Shown: positions 16,161 to 25,689 of the stretch, piece after piece
Position numbering within the stretch: the first letter of the stretch is position 1
Layout: the number at the start of each line of letters is the position of its first letter
From: Bacteroidales bacterium
GTDB lineage: Bacteria > Bacteroidota > Bacteroidia > Bacteroidales > FEN-979
DNA length: 64,000 bases
Reading direction: 5' to 3'
NCBI GenBank assembly: GCA_023231065.1
Contig: JALNWE010000001.1
Location: forward strand, 62,001-126,000
Notes under the pieces: generated by a model
Database searches by the model: none
Seen by the model: only the letters and a program-made list of their open reading frames with translations
What the model was told of the DNA's origin: nothing
Position numbers and translations under genes: made by a program

Positions 16161-17027
16161 TTATCTTTTCAACTTCCATCGCCGGTGTGACCAAAGATAA
16201 TAAGCCGGTTCGGATTTAATTTCTTCTTCCAGCATCTGCATATACCGTGATGTTATGTAGCCTTTTTCGGTTGTGGGAGGATTGGGTTCCAGCATTTCGA
16301 AGGTCACCGTATAGTTGCCCCGTTTAATTTTTTTGACTCTTGCAAAAACTACTGGGATATCATGTAACCGGGCATATTTTTCCGGCCCATGTAATGTAGC
16401 TGTATCCTGGTTAAGAAAATGCACCCAGAAAGCAAGACGGGGAGTAGAAGGACTTTGATCTGCAACCATATAAAAAATAGCGGGTTCATCCCATGATGTC
16501 TTAAATATTTCCGCGGTATGCATGATTGATGCCAGGAGCGCCCTTCCCTTAGCACGCGTTCCCTGAAGATAATCATCAATGAATTTATTGGACAGCGGTT
16601 TATAGAACCCAACCGGTTTATGGAGTAACTGGGTACCTGAAGCGATCCCTCCCCACTCCCAATTTCCATAATGCCCGGTGACACAAATCACATGTTTACC
16701 CTTCCGGTATAGGTCATCCAGCATACCGGTATTGTAATATTGGTATCGTTTAACGATGTCTTCTTCTTTCATTGTATATCCTTTGAGACTTTCGACAAGG
16801 ATATCAACCAAGTGGTGATAAAACTGCTTTGCGATTTTTTTTATTTCCCGTGGATCCTTTTCAGGGAATGAGTTTCTCAGGTTATCCATGACGACTTTTT
16901 TCCGGTACCCGACTAAATAATAAACAATATAAAATACCAGGTCCGAAAAAGCATAAAGCGCCCTGAAAGGAAAAATTTTAAAAATTCCCAGGAAAAAGAG
17001 AAAGAAATAATAGGTCAATCTGTTCAT
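16161..17027 (-). CDS. Lysophospholipid/lipid A acyltransferase (LpxL/HtrB family)
   Basis: An inner-membrane acyltransferase of about 288 residues that adds a secondary acyl chain to the lipid A precursor, or a related acyl transfer. An N-terminal hydrophobic segment (YYFFLFFLGIFKIFPF) anchors it. The catalytic H-x4-E-type motif appears as GHYGNWEWGG near residue 120, and YKPLSNKFIDDYLQ and MVADQSPS follow in family order. It ends with YYLWSHRRWKLKR, typical of LpxL tails. An upstream ATG at 17036 is possible, but the -7 element at 17047-17054 would leave only about five bases of leader, so 17027 is preferred. It is convergent with the dehydratase gene, with three bases between stops. Confidence 0.88.
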   Translation of the reverse strand: MNRLTYYFFLFFLGIFKIFPFRALYAFSDLVFYIVYYLVGYRKKVVMDNLRNSFPEKDPREIKKIAKQFYHHLVDILVESLKGYTMKEEDIVKRYQYYNTGMLDDLYRKGKHVICVTGHYGNWEWGGIASGTQLLHKPVGFYKPLSNKFIDDYLQGTRAKGRALLASIMHTAEIFKTSWDEPAIFYMVADQSPSTPRLAFWVHFLNQDTATLHGPEKYARLHDIPVVFARVKKIKRGNYTVTFEMLEPNPPTTEKGYITSRYMQMLEEEIKSEPAYYLWSHRRWKLKR

Positions 17028-17046
17028 GTATGGCAAATTACAGATG

Positions 17047-17054
17047 CAAAGGTA
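17047..17054 (-). promoter_or_regulatory. Promoter -7 element for the LpxL-type gene
   Basis: The minus strand reads TACCTTTG, matching TAnnTTTG. The predicted start site near 17040 argues for translation from the ATG at 17027. Confidence 0.6.
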
Positions 17055-17138
17055 CTTTTTTATCGGTTGCGTTTGTCAGGATCATCATCCATATTATTTA
17101 AGACGTATCACATAATAAGCCAACATTAGCAAAAACAT

Positions 17139-17146
17139 TAACTTTG
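17139..17146 (+). promoter_or_regulatory. Promoter -7 element for lplA
   Basis: TAACTTTG matches TAnnTTTG and lies 16 bases before the lplA start, implying a leader of fewer than 12 bases. Confidence 0.55.
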
Positions 17147-17162
17147 CCACAAATTTTTTATC

Positions 17163-18146
17163 ATGTTAATCATCCAGCGCCGCAGTACAGATCCTTATTT
17201 TAACCTGGCAACCGAAGAATATGTTTTAAAACATTTCGAAGAAGATTCGTTCATGCTTTGGCGAAATGCCCCAAGCATTATTGTTGGTCAGCATCAGAAC
17301 ACACTTGCAGAAATAAATGTTGATTATGTAAAAAAACAAAACATCCCGGTGGTTAGGCGGCTTAGTGGCGGTGGGGCTGTATTTCACGATTTGGGAAACC
17401 TGAATTTCACTTTTATTAAAATCGGAAAGCAGGAGAACCTCATTGATTTCAGAAAATATACTTTACCCATCCTGGAAGTTATACAGAAGATGGGGATTGA
17501 TGCGAAATTTGAAGGCAGGAATGACCTCACCATTGATGGAAAAAAGTTTTCCGGAAATGCTGAACACATTTGGAAAAACAGGATTCTGCACCATGGAACA
17601 CTGTTATTTTCGTCTCAAATGTCGAATCTCACACAGGCTCTTAATGCCGATCCTTTGAAATTCCAGGACAAGTCTGTAAAATCAGTTCGCAGCCGTGTAA
17701 CCAACATCAGTGAACACCTGAAAGAAACGATGGATGTAATGCGGTTTGCTGATCTGGTCCAAGCCCATGTGGTTGAAAAGTATCCGGATGCCAGGATCAT
17801 TGAGCTGACCAAAGAAGATCAGGATAATATCCACGAATTGGTTAGAAGTAAATATGGCGCCTGGGAGTGGAATTTTGGTTATTCTCCTAACTATAACTTC
17901 AGGAAAATACTCCGGACTAAAAAAAGTGGCACCCTTGAATTCGACCTTGACGTGCAGAATGGGGTTATATTACATCTTAAAATATTCGGAGATTACTTTA
18001 ACAAAATGGAGACCGGGGAGATTGAAGCAGCACTGACAGGGATCGCCCACCAGGAAAAATCCATCAGGGAAGCGCTCAAACGGTTTAAAATGGATGATTA
18101 TTTTGCTCACCTGACTAAGAAGGAATTTCTTCAGGGATTGTTTTGA
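17163..18146 (+). CDS. lplA: Lipoate--protein ligase
   Basis: LplA activates lipoate with ATP and attaches it to a lysine of lipoyl domains (2-oxoacid dehydrogenases, glycine cleavage H protein). At 327 residues it matches the two-domain LplA. The lipoate/AMP-binding signature RRLSGGGAVFHDLGNLNFTFI lies near residues 65-85, preceded by WRNAPSIIVGQHQN near 37-50, and GRNDLTIDGKKFSGNA near 119 carries the catalytic lysine region. The C-terminal accessory domain (from about residue 245, WEWNFGYSPNYN) is present. The short leader from the -7 element at 17139-17146 supports the ATG at 17163. It is not in an obvious operon. Confidence 0.93.
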   Translation: MLIIQRRSTDPYFNLATEEYVLKHFEEDSFMLWRNAPSIIVGQHQNTLAEINVDYVKKQNIPVVRRLSGGGAVFHDLGNLNFTFIKIGKQENLIDFRKYTLPILEVIQKMGIDAKFEGRNDLTIDGKKFSGNAEHIWKNRILHHGTLLFSSQMSNLTQALNADPLKFQDKSVKSVRSRVTNISEHLKETMDVMRFADLVQAHVVEKYPDARIIELTKEDQDNIHELVRSKYGAWEWNFGYSPNYNFRKILRTKKSGTLEFDLDVQNGVILHLKIFGDYFNKMETGEIEAALTGIAHQEKSIREALKRFKMDDYFAHLTKKEFLQGLF

Positions 18147-18299
18147 CCATACTGATTTTCTGATTCGTGAGAATGATTGAAATAGGACCACTTTCATTTT
18201 TAATGATCTTTTCTTTACTTTTAAACACGAAACCAATCATGTGGGATTGAATAAAATATTTGATCGGCTCAAGTTCGAAAAGAAACCTATATTTTTCTT

Positions 18300-19769
18300 A
18301 TGAAAAGAATTACAAAGTATATATTATTATTTATCTTCCCGTTGGCAGTTCTCTCCTGCTTTTCATGCGCTTCCGGGAATAAAGGGAAGGAATTATCCTC
18401 CCCGCCCGCTCTTCCAAAATCCGGAGTAATCCACGAAAAAATAATCTGCTACAAAAATCCGGATCTTTCCTATGCCCTTTACCTCCCCACATCGCTTCAT
18501 CCGGATACAAAGAAAAACTCAGCTGGAAATTCCCCGGATGCATCTGTCGAAAAAAACCATGCCCCAGTATCCGCTGAATGTTACCCGGTAATATTGGCCT
18601 TTGATTCTCATGGTTCCGGTTTGACACCGGTAAAAATGTACCAGGAATTAGCTGAGAAATACGGATTTATTATCTTAGGATCGAACGATTCGCACAACGG
18701 ATTGAATAATGATCAGATCGCTGCCATTCTCTCCGGAATGTTTGAAGAAATAAATACCCGTTTCCCGGTTGACACCAATCAGGAATATGTAATGGGTTTT
18801 TCGGGAGGGGCCAGGATTGCCTGTTTAGCTGCCATGATGTATCCTCGTGTCAAATCGGTCATTGGATGCGGGGCAGGGTTTCCACAAGGGAACCAGCCAC
18901 CTCTTTACAAATTTGATTATTTCGGTATTGTAGGAGCGGCCGACTTCAACCTGAATGAGATGATGGAATTAGATGGGATGTTGGGCATCATGAAATTACG
19001 ACATTACATACTGACTTTTCCCGGACCTCACACCTGGCCACCCGCAGCGGTTATGGAAGATGGGTTCCGATGGAATATTCTCAATGCCATGAAAGATAAC
19101 CGGATAAAGAAGGACGACCGACAGATCGACCTTTTTCTGGGTGCGTTACAAATGAGGATCGACAGCTTAAAGAATAGAAACCGCCTGATTGAAGCTTCTG
19201 CGATATGCAATTTAGCGGTTCAATCGGCAGATGGTTTACGCAATACTACACCTTTTCGAAAAAAATCAGAATTGATAGCGCAAAATCCTGTCTATAAAAA
19301 ACAAGTTTCCTATCACGATGAAATTCTGAAGAAGGAAAAAAATGAACAGCAGGAATTAATGGAAGCTCTTTTCTCGAAAGACATTTCCTGGTGGAAAGAA
19401 AGGATCAAAAAACTGACAATGACAAATCCCAAAATGAATCCGGAGGACACTTTGATGAATGCCCGGTTGGGCGCCTTTCTAAGTTTGCTTTGTTATTCCA
19501 ATGTCAACGCTGCCATGAATCAGCGAAATGCTGAAATGGCAGAAAAACTTGTCGGGATATATCAGCTGGCCGATCCGAAAAATCCGGAACCTTATTATCT
19601 TAAAGCCGTCATACTGATGCAACGCAATGATACAGTGCAGGCGATGAAGAAGCTTGAAGAAGCCGTATCCAAGGGGTTTTCCGATAAAAACCGTTTATTG
19701 GGCCAACCGGAATTTGAAGGAATAAAAAATGAAACGGCCTTCTTTGATCTGATGAAAAAAATAAAATGA
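18300..19769 (+). CDS. Lipoprotein with alpha/beta-hydrolase (esterase-like) and C-terminal TPR-like region
   Basis: A 489-residue exported protein. The N-terminus is a lipoprotein-type signal (hydrophobic run to LAVLSCFSC; Cys20 or Cys23 would be lipidated). A hydrolase core follows: YPVILAFDSHGSG near 95, the nucleophile elbow GFSGGARIAC near 167, and a likely catalytic His in FPGPHTWPP near 240, similar in order to PHB-depolymerase/feruloyl-esterase-like proteins. From about residue 400 a helical region with NPEPYYLKAVILMQ and AMKKLEEAVSKGF resembles a TPR. Substrate unknown. Its stop overlaps the start of the large oxidoreductase gene by four bases (ATGA), so the two are translated together. 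Confidence 0.68.
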   Translation: MKRITKYILLFIFPLAVLSCFSCASGNKGKELSSPPALPKSGVIHEKIICYKNPDLSYALYLPTSLHPDTKKNSAGNSPDASVEKNHAPVSAECYPVILAFDSHGSGLTPVKMYQELAEKYGFIILGSNDSHNGLNNDQIAAILSGMFEEINTRFPVDTNQEYVMGFSGGARIACLAAMMYPRVKSVIGCGAGFPQGNQPPLYKFDYFGIVGAADFNLNEMMELDGMLGIMKLRHYILTFPGPHTWPPAAVMEDGFRWNILNAMKDNRIKKDDRQIDLFLGALQMRIDSLKNRNRLIEASAICNLAVQSADGLRNTTPFRKKSELIAQNPVYKKQVSYHDEILKKEKNEQQELMEALFSKDISWWKERIKKLTMTNPKMNPEDTLMNARLGAFLSLLCYSNVNAAMNQRNAEMAEKLVGIYQLADPKNPEPYYLKAVILMQRNDTVQAMKKLEEAVSKGFSDKNRLLGQPEFEGIKNETAFFDLMKKIK

Positions 19770-22723
19770 ACGACCGGCAAAATTTACATTTTAAATTAAC
19801 AGTTTTTCAACAGCAATTTGAAGGAGAGATCCTGATTGATGATACGTCACGTATCCTTTATGCCACAGATGCATCAGCATACCGGGAAATCCCATTGGGC
19901 GTTGCCCGTCCCAAAAATGATACAGATATTAAGAAACTGATCTGCCTGGCACAATCCGAAAAGTTTTCACTCATCCCCAGGACAGCGGGTACTTCTTTAG
20001 CCGGCCAGGTGGTTGGTGGAGGTCTTGTGGTCGATGTATCAAGGCACATGACTGACATTCTCGAGATCAACCCGCGTGAGCATTGGGCACGGGTCCAACC
20101 CGGAGTGATCCTCGACGAATTAAATAAAGAGGTGGAAAAACACGGACTTTTCTTTGGCCCCGAAACCAGCACATCCAGCCGTTGCATGATGGGAGGCATG
20201 GTAGGTAACAATTCATGTGGCGCTCATTCCATTCTTTACGGAAGTACCCGTGTCCATGTGATTTCCGTTAAGGGATTCCTGAGTGACGGTTCGGAGGTGG
20301 AATTCAAGGAACTTACACTTCCTGAATTCAGTCAAAAATGCCAGGGAGAAAAACTGGAAAACAAAATATATCAGCAGATCCGTGAAATTTTAACGAATCC
20401 TGAAAATCGTCAGACCATACGGCAGGAATACCCGGATCCATCCATTCACCGGAGAAATACAGGATATGCATTGGATTTGTTGCTTGATACTGAACCATTT
20501 GCCGATGCCATGGTCCTGGATAAAACAGATCCGTTCAATTTTTGCAAGTTGATTGCAGGATCAGAAGGGACACTGATGTTTATTACCGAGATCCGGTTGA
20601 ACCTGGTCCCTTTACCCCCGAAAGAGAAAGCATTGATCTGTGTTCATTGCAATTCAGTCGGAGATGCCCTGAGAGCCAACCTGGTGGCCTTGAAATACAA
20701 GCCAGGATCGGTGGAACTGATGGATAAAGCCATCATGGATTGTACACGGGATAATATTACACAGCGACAAAACCGTTTTTTTATCCAAGGAGACCCCGGC
20801 GCTATCCTGATCATCGAATTTGCCAGAGAGACAAAAGAGGAAATACTCCAGATTTATAAAGAACTCGAGGCAGAAATGCGCGAAAGAGACCTTGGATATC
20901 ATTTTCCGATCGTTTTTCCACCAGATCTTAAAAAAGTATGGGATTTACGAAAAGCAGGGTTGGGTGTCCTTTCCAATTATCCGGGTGACCGCAAACCAGT
21001 TCCGGTCACAGAAGATACGGCGGTAAACCCGGAAGTCCTGCCTGATTATATTAATGAATTCGATAAAATTCTTGAAAGGCTTGGGCTCGCTTGTGTTTAT
21101 TATGCCCATGTCGGTTCCGGCGAACTTCATCTCCGGCCGGTATTAAACCTGAAAGACCCTGTCGATGTTGAATTATTCCATACCATAGCTCAGGAAACCG
21201 CCAAACTGGTAAAAAAATATAAAGGATCATTGTCGGGAGAACATGGGGATGGTAGGTTGCGTGGCGAATTCATCCCTCTGATGCTCGGAGATCATAATTA
21301 CCAACTTCTGAAAGAGATTAAAGCGCTTTGGGACCCAAACAGGGTCTTTAACCCGAACAAGATCACCGACACGCCGAGGATGAATACCCAGTTGCGGTTT
21401 GAGCCCGGGAAGCCAGTCCGGGAGATTCCAACGCATTTTGATTTTTCGGACAGCCATGGAATCCTCCGGGCCGCCGAACAATGCAATGGCTCTGGCGATT
21501 GCCGGAACACCATTATCACCGGACGTCGGATGTGTCCCTCCTATATGGCCATGAAGGATGAGAACACCACCACTCGTGCCAGGGCAAACATTCTCCGCGA
21601 ATTTCTCACTCACTCTACAAGAAAGAATCCGTTTGATCACCCTGAAATCTATATGGTGATGGACCTTTGCCTTTCCTGTAAAGCTTGTAAGTCGGAATGC
21701 CCTTCGAATGTTGATATTGCTAAGCTTAAAGCGGAATTCCTTCAACATTATTACGATTCCCATGGAGTGCCCATACGATCGAACCTGATCGCCCATATTA
21801 CCGCGATAAACCGGTTGGGTTCAATAGTTCCATCAATTTTCAACTTTTTCCTGAAAAACCGTATCTTATCCGGAATTATAAAACAGACTTTAGGTTTTGC
21901 CAAAGAGCGAAATATTCCAGCATTGTATCATTCCACCTTCCGGAAATGGTTGGCTCATGAACCAGGTTCCCAGGAAAATATCAAGGTTCCATCGGTTTAT
22001 CTTTTTATCGATGAATTTACTGATTATAATGATGTTCCCATTGGCATTAAAGCCGTTCAGCTATTGAAAGCCCTGGGATATGCCGTATTAACAACAGATC
22101 ATGAAGAAAGCGGGCGTACATTTATTTCCAAGGGGTTGATCCGAAAAGCAAAAAAGTTAGCCAACAGGAATGTTAAAAAGTTCAAAGATCTGGTTACTGA
22201 AGAAACCCCACTGATAGGTATCGAACCATCGGCCATTCTTTCTTTTCGAGATGAATATCCCGATCTGGTAGGCCCTTCATTAAGAAATGACGCCCTGGAA
22301 CTGGCGAAACATACTTTTTTGTTTGACGAATTCATCCTTCAGGTGATGGCCACAGGTGACAGGAATCCGGCTAACCTTTTCACCTCCGAGAAAAAACACA
22401 TCAAACTTCATGGTCATTGTCATCAAAAGGCTTTAGGCTCTGTTGCGACAACAAGGAAGATGTTATCACTACCTCTCAATTACACCGTTGAAGAGATCAA
22501 CTCAGGTTGTTGCGGTATGGCTGGCGCTTTTGGTTATGAACGAGAGCATTACGAAGTATCCATGAAGGTGGGGGAACTTGTTCTTTTTCCGGAAATAAGA
22601 AAGGCGGGTCAGGATGTTATCATTGCCGCTCCGGGAACATCATGCAGGCATCAGATCATGGATGGTACCGGCCGGACTGCTTTTCATCCTATTGAGATCC
22701 TGTTTGATGCATTACGGCGATAG
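19766..22723 (+). CDS. FAD- and Fe-S-binding oxidoreductase (GlcD/GlpC-type, D-lactate dehydrogenase-like)
   Basis: A 985-residue fusion. Residues 30-260 form a PCMH FAD-binding domain (PRTAGTSLAGQVVGGGLVVDV near 70, GGMVGNNSCGAHS near 148) and about 260-560 the GlcD-type C-terminal domain (GSGELHLRPVLNL, LSGEHGDGRLRGE). A ferredoxin-like region near 570-660 has CNGSGDCRN, RMCPS and CLSCKACKSECPSNVDI. The C-terminal CCG-type part has HGHCHQKALG and SGCCGMAGAFGYE, as in heterodisulfide reductase/GlpC. Such proteins oxidise D-2-hydroxyacids such as D-lactate or glycolate and pass electrons to an Fe-S chain. The substrate cannot be told. It is translationally coupled to the esterase-like lipoprotein. 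Confidence 0.85.
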   Translation: MNDRQNLHFKLTVFQQQFEGEILIDDTSRILYATDASAYREIPLGVARPKNDTDIKKLICLAQSEKFSLIPRTAGTSLAGQVVGGGLVVDVSRHMTDILEINPREHWARVQPGVILDELNKEVEKHGLFFGPETSTSSRCMMGGMVGNNSCGAHSILYGSTRVHVISVKGFLSDGSEVEFKELTLPEFSQKCQGEKLENKIYQQIREILTNPENRQTIRQEYPDPSIHRRNTGYALDLLLDTEPFADAMVLDKTDPFNFCKLIAGSEGTLMFITEIRLNLVPLPPKEKALICVHCNSVGDALRANLVALKYKPGSVELMDKAIMDCTRDNITQRQNRFFIQGDPGAILIIEFARETKEEILQIYKELEAEMRERDLGYHFPIVFPPDLKKVWDLRKAGLGVLSNYPGDRKPVPVTEDTAVNPEVLPDYINEFDKILERLGLACVYYAHVGSGELHLRPVLNLKDPVDVELFHTIAQETAKLVKKYKGSLSGEHGDGRLRGEFIPLMLGDHNYQLLKEIKALWDPNRVFNPNKITDTPRMNTQLRFEPGKPVREIPTHFDFSDSHGILRAAEQCNGSGDCRNTIITGRRMCPSYMAMKDENTTTRARANILREFLTHSTRKNPFDHPEIYMVMDLCLSCKACKSECPSNVDIAKLKAEFLQHYYDSHGVPIRSNLIAHITAINRLGSIVPSIFNFFLKNRILSGIIKQTLGFAKERNIPALYHSTFRKWLAHEPGSQENIKVPSVYLFIDEFTDYNDVPIGIKAVQLLKALGYAVLTTDHEESGRTFISKGLIRKAKKLANRNVKKFKDLVTEETPLIGIEPSAILSFRDEYPDLVGPSLRNDALELAKHTFLFDEFILQVMATGDRNPANLFTSEKKHIKLHGHCHQKALGSVATTRKMLSLPLNYTVEEINSGCCGMAGAFGYEREHYEVSMKVGELVLFPEIRKAGQDVIIAAPGTSCRHQIMDGTGRTAFHPIEILFDALRR

Positions 22724-22788
22724 AAGAAACCGGGTATAAAGAATAAACCATATAACAGGCAGTCTGAACCGGATTTAAGACAGATTAA

Positions 22789-23577
22789 TCAGATTTCTAT
22801 AAATATTCCTTCTTCAGCCAGAAAGGTTTCCTGAAAGACCGATCTGGCCTCATCCAACATAGGGGAAAGATCTTCATAACGGGCAGAAAAATGGCCTATG
22901 ATCATTTTTTTCACTTGGGCTTTTTGTGCAATGGTGGCAGCCTGAATGGATGTCGAATGAAATTTTTCTTCCGCTGCTTTTTCCATGTTCTGCATGAATG
23001 TAGTTTCGTGATAAAGCAAACCAACCTTCTTTATCCAGGGGACGATCTGCATTGACATAGCAGTATCGCTACAGTAAGCATAAGACCGGGGAAACGGGAC
23101 TTTTCTTGGCGTTTTTTTTTCACGAAAAAGGAAACCACAGGTTGGAATACTGTGCTTCAAAGGAAAACTATATACCGATATGTGTCCTTCATCCAGAAGC
23201 GTATCATAAGCCAGCATGTTTAAAGGATGAAAAACAAGGGAGTAACTCAAGGTGGTTTGGGATGCTAAAAATTGAAGTTCCAGCATTTCACGGAGCAAGA
23301 GAGGAGCATATAGATGGAGCTCTTTTTTCCGGCCCAGAAGGTGCATGGTATTTAAAAGTCCAATCAGTCCAAAATAATGATCTCCATGCAGGTGACTGAT
23401 AAAAACATGGTGGATACGCTGCCAGGAAACATGGTACTTGTGTATTTGGAACTGGGTCCCTTCGCCACAATCGATCAAAAAGAAGCGCCCATCTGCATTG
23501 AGCAGATGGGCGCTTAAGTTGCGGTTGCTGGTCGGGACTGCTGCGCTGCTCCCCAATACCATCAACGAAAAAGTCAT
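22789..23577 (-). CDS. rnz: Ribonuclease Z (compact form)
   Basis: A metallo-beta-lactamase-fold endonuclease that trims tRNA 3' trailers. The metal motif HLHGDHYFGL lies near residue 63, IDCGEGTQFQ near 35, YCSDTAM near 168 and MIIGHFSARYED near 226, all in order. At 262 residues it is shorter than the roughly 300 usual for Bacteroidota RNase Z: the text runs from CGFLFREKKTPRKVPFP straight to RSYAYCSD, where the family normally has about 40 more residues. The gene starts six bases after the rpsA stop in the same direction and is probably co-transcribed with it. Catalytic residues look complete. Confidence 0.88.
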   Translation of the reverse strand: MTFSLMVLGSSAAVPTSNRNLSAHLLNADGRFFLIDCGEGTQFQIHKYHVSWQRIHHVFISHLHGDHYFGLIGLLNTMHLLGRKKELHLYAPLLLREMLELQFLASQTTLSYSLVFHPLNMLAYDTLLDEGHISVYSFPLKHSIPTCGFLFREKKTPRKVPFPRSYAYCSDTAMSMQIVPWIKKVGLLYHETTFMQNMEKAAEEKFHSTSIQAATIAQKAQVKKMIIGHFSARYEDLSPMLDEARSVFQETFLAEEGIFIEI

Positions 23578-23583
23578 ATTAAG

Positions 23584-25689
23584 TTATTCAGCCTTAGGTT
23601 CTGATGTTTCAGGTTCTGATGTTTCAGGTTCTGATGCTTCAGGTTCTGATGTTTCAGGTTCCGTCGTTTCAGGTTCCGTCGTTTCAGGTTTTTCTTCTTC
23701 TTTTTCTTCCACGATTTTTCTAGCGGCTTTTTCTTCTGCTGCAACCATATCGGCTTTCAGATTGGCCAGGGCATCAATATCACCCAGCGTAGTTTTCTCC
23801 AGGTTATCCTTGATTTTCTTCACTGCTTTTTTAGTATCCTTTTCTTTCTTCTGGCCAACTTTAGCTTCTTTATTCCGTTCCGCGTTCACCTCATCCTGGT
23901 GGATCTTGCTGTGCGAAAGGATGATCTTTTTATTTTCCTTTGAAAATTCGATCACCTTGAAATCCAAAGCATCTTCTTCTTTTGCGGTCGTGTTATCTTC
24001 CTTGACAAGGTGACGAAGTGGCGCAAATCCCTCAACACCATAAGGTAAGGCTACGATGGCTCCTTTATCATTCATACTGACAATGGTCCCTTTGTGGACA
24101 GAGCCAACAGCAAAAACACTTTCGAATACATCCCATGGATTTTCTTCAAGTTGTTTATGGCCTAGGCTCAGGCGGCGATTATCAACATCCACATCAAGTA
24201 CCATAACTTCAATGCTTTCACCAATTTTGGTGAATTCGGCGGGATGTTTAATTTTCTTTGACCAGCTGAGATCTGAAATATGAATAAGACCGTCAACACC
24301 TTCTTCCAGTTCCACAAAAATGCCGAAGTTGGTAAAGTTGCGTACAGTTGCGGTATGTTTTGATTTCAGCGGATATTTTTCTTTAATGTTGGTCCAGGGA
24401 TCAGGAATCAGTTGTTTGATGCCCATTGACATCTTGCGCTCTTCACGATCAAGAGTAAGGATAACAGCTTCCACTTCCTGCCCTACTTTGAGGAAATCGT
24501 GGGCAGTACGAAGGTGCTGTGACCATGACATTTCGGAAACGTGAATAAGGCCTTCAACTCCCGTATTAATCTCGACAAAGGCGCCATAATCAGCGATCAC
24601 AACCACTTTTCCTTTTACTTTATCGCCAATCTTGAGATTTGGATCAAGAGAATCCCAGGGATGCGGGGTAAGTTGTTTAAGACCCAGGGCAATCCGTTTT
24701 TTATTGTCGTCAAAATCGAGGATAACCACTTTAATTTTCTGGTCAAGTTTAACGATCTCTTCGGGATGATTGATACGTCCCCAGCTCAGGTCGGTGATAT
24801 GGATCAAGCCATCGACGCCGCCCAGATCAACAAATACGCCATAGCTGGTGATGTTTTTAACCGTTCCTTCGAGGATCTGGCCTTTTTCAAGTTTCTTGAT
24901 GATTTCAGCTTTCTGGGCTTCCAGTTCATCTTCAATAAGGGCTTTATGGGAAACAACGACATTTTTGTATTCGTGATTGATCTTCACGACTTTGAATTCC
25001 ATCACTTTGTCAACAAATACATCATAATCGCGGATGGGTTTCACATCAATCTGCGAACCAGGAAGGAATGCTTCAATGCCAAAAATATCGACAATAAGTC
25101 CACCTTTTGTACGCGATTTTACATATCCTTTGATAATTTCCTGTTTTTCGTATGCATCGTTGATGCGTTCCCATGATTTCAGTATCCTGGCTTTTTTATG
25201 AGAAAGGAGTAACTGACCGCTGGTATCTTCCTGGTTTTCGACATACACTTCAACCTTATCACCTATTTTCAGATCAGGATTGTAGCGAAATTCGTTCATT
25301 TGGATAACGCCATCGCTTTTAAATCCGATGTTCACGACAACTTCGCGGTTGGTCATGGTAACGACCGTCCCTTCAATTACTTCATGGTCCTGAACGGCAC
25401 GAAGGGTCTGATCATATACTTCTTCAAGTTTCCGACGTTCGTCTGTGGAATAAATCTCGTGTTTTTTTCCGATGGAATCCCAATCGAAATCCTTCAATTC
25501 TTCATTCGATAACTGGGCTTTTTTGGGTGATGGCGCCGGAGCTTCCGCTACGGGCACAGGCGCTGTTTCGACTACCATTTCAACGATGGGGGCTTCAACA
25601 GGTGTGGCTTCCGCTTCAACATTAATAGTTTGTTCAACATTGGGTTCAGGATTCTGCTCCAAGTTCATGTTGGTTTCTTCAGGAGTCAT
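23584..25689 (-). CDS. rpsA: 30S ribosomal protein S1
   Basis: S1 binds mRNA leaders and helps load them on the 30S subunit. The 701-residue protein has a Pro/Val/Glu-rich N-terminal extension (about 70 residues), then a run of S1 OB-fold domains, several ending in the family signature (GGVDGLIHITDLSW, TGVEGLIHVSEMSWSQ, EGVDGLIHISDLSW), as expected for the six-domain Bacteroidota form. The C-terminus is a Lys-rich helix followed by a pentapeptide repeat (PETSE/PETTE/PEASE), encoded by a 15-bp tandem repeat at 23597-23686. A -7 element TATCTTTG on the minus strand (25803-25810) gives a leader of about 107 bases, long enough for autoregulation. rnz follows six bases downstream. Confidence 0.95.
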   Translation of the reverse strand: MTPEETNMNLEQNPEPNVEQTINVEAEATPVEAPIVEMVVETAPVPVAEAPAPSPKKAQLSNEELKDFDWDSIGKKHEIYSTDERRKLEEVYDQTLRAVQDHEVIEGTVVTMTNREVVVNIGFKSDGVIQMNEFRYNPDLKIGDKVEVYVENQEDTSGQLLLSHKKARILKSWERINDAYEKQEIIKGYVKSRTKGGLIVDIFGIEAFLPGSQIDVKPIRDYDVFVDKVMEFKVVKINHEYKNVVVSHKALIEDELEAQKAEIIKKLEKGQILEGTVKNITSYGVFVDLGGVDGLIHITDLSWGRINHPEEIVKLDQKIKVVILDFDDNKKRIALGLKQLTPHPWDSLDPNLKIGDKVKGKVVVIADYGAFVEINTGVEGLIHVSEMSWSQHLRTAHDFLKVGQEVEAVILTLDREERKMSMGIKQLIPDPWTNIKEKYPLKSKHTATVRNFTNFGIFVELEEGVDGLIHISDLSWSKKIKHPAEFTKIGESIEVMVLDVDVDNRRLSLGHKQLEENPWDVFESVFAVGSVHKGTIVSMNDKGAIVALPYGVEGFAPLRHLVKEDNTTAKEEDALDFKVIEFSKENKKIILSHSKIHQDEVNAERNKEAKVGQKKEKDTKKAVKKIKDNLEKTTLGDIDALANLKADMVAAEEKAARKIVEEKEEEKPETTEPETTEPETSEPEASEPETSEPETSEPKAE
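23597..23686. repeat. Six-unit 15-bp tandem repeat inside rpsA
   Basis: Six in-frame 15-base units (GGTTCTGATGTTTCA and close variants, with two copies GGTTCCGTCGTTTCA) encode an acidic pentapeptide repeat at the C-terminus of S1. Because the unit is a multiple of three, copy-number change would lengthen or shorten the tail without a frameshift. Confidence 0.95.

Noticed and set aside
23438..24013. A 191-codon plus-strand open frame with SGSDVSGSDVSGS repeats
   Set aside because: It is the antisense translation of the rpsA tandem repeat and of the end of rnz; both true genes are well supported on the minus strand.
24541..25176. A 211-codon plus-strand open frame, Phe- and Asn-rich
   Set aside because: Mirror of the S1 domains of rpsA; composition is that of an antisense frame.
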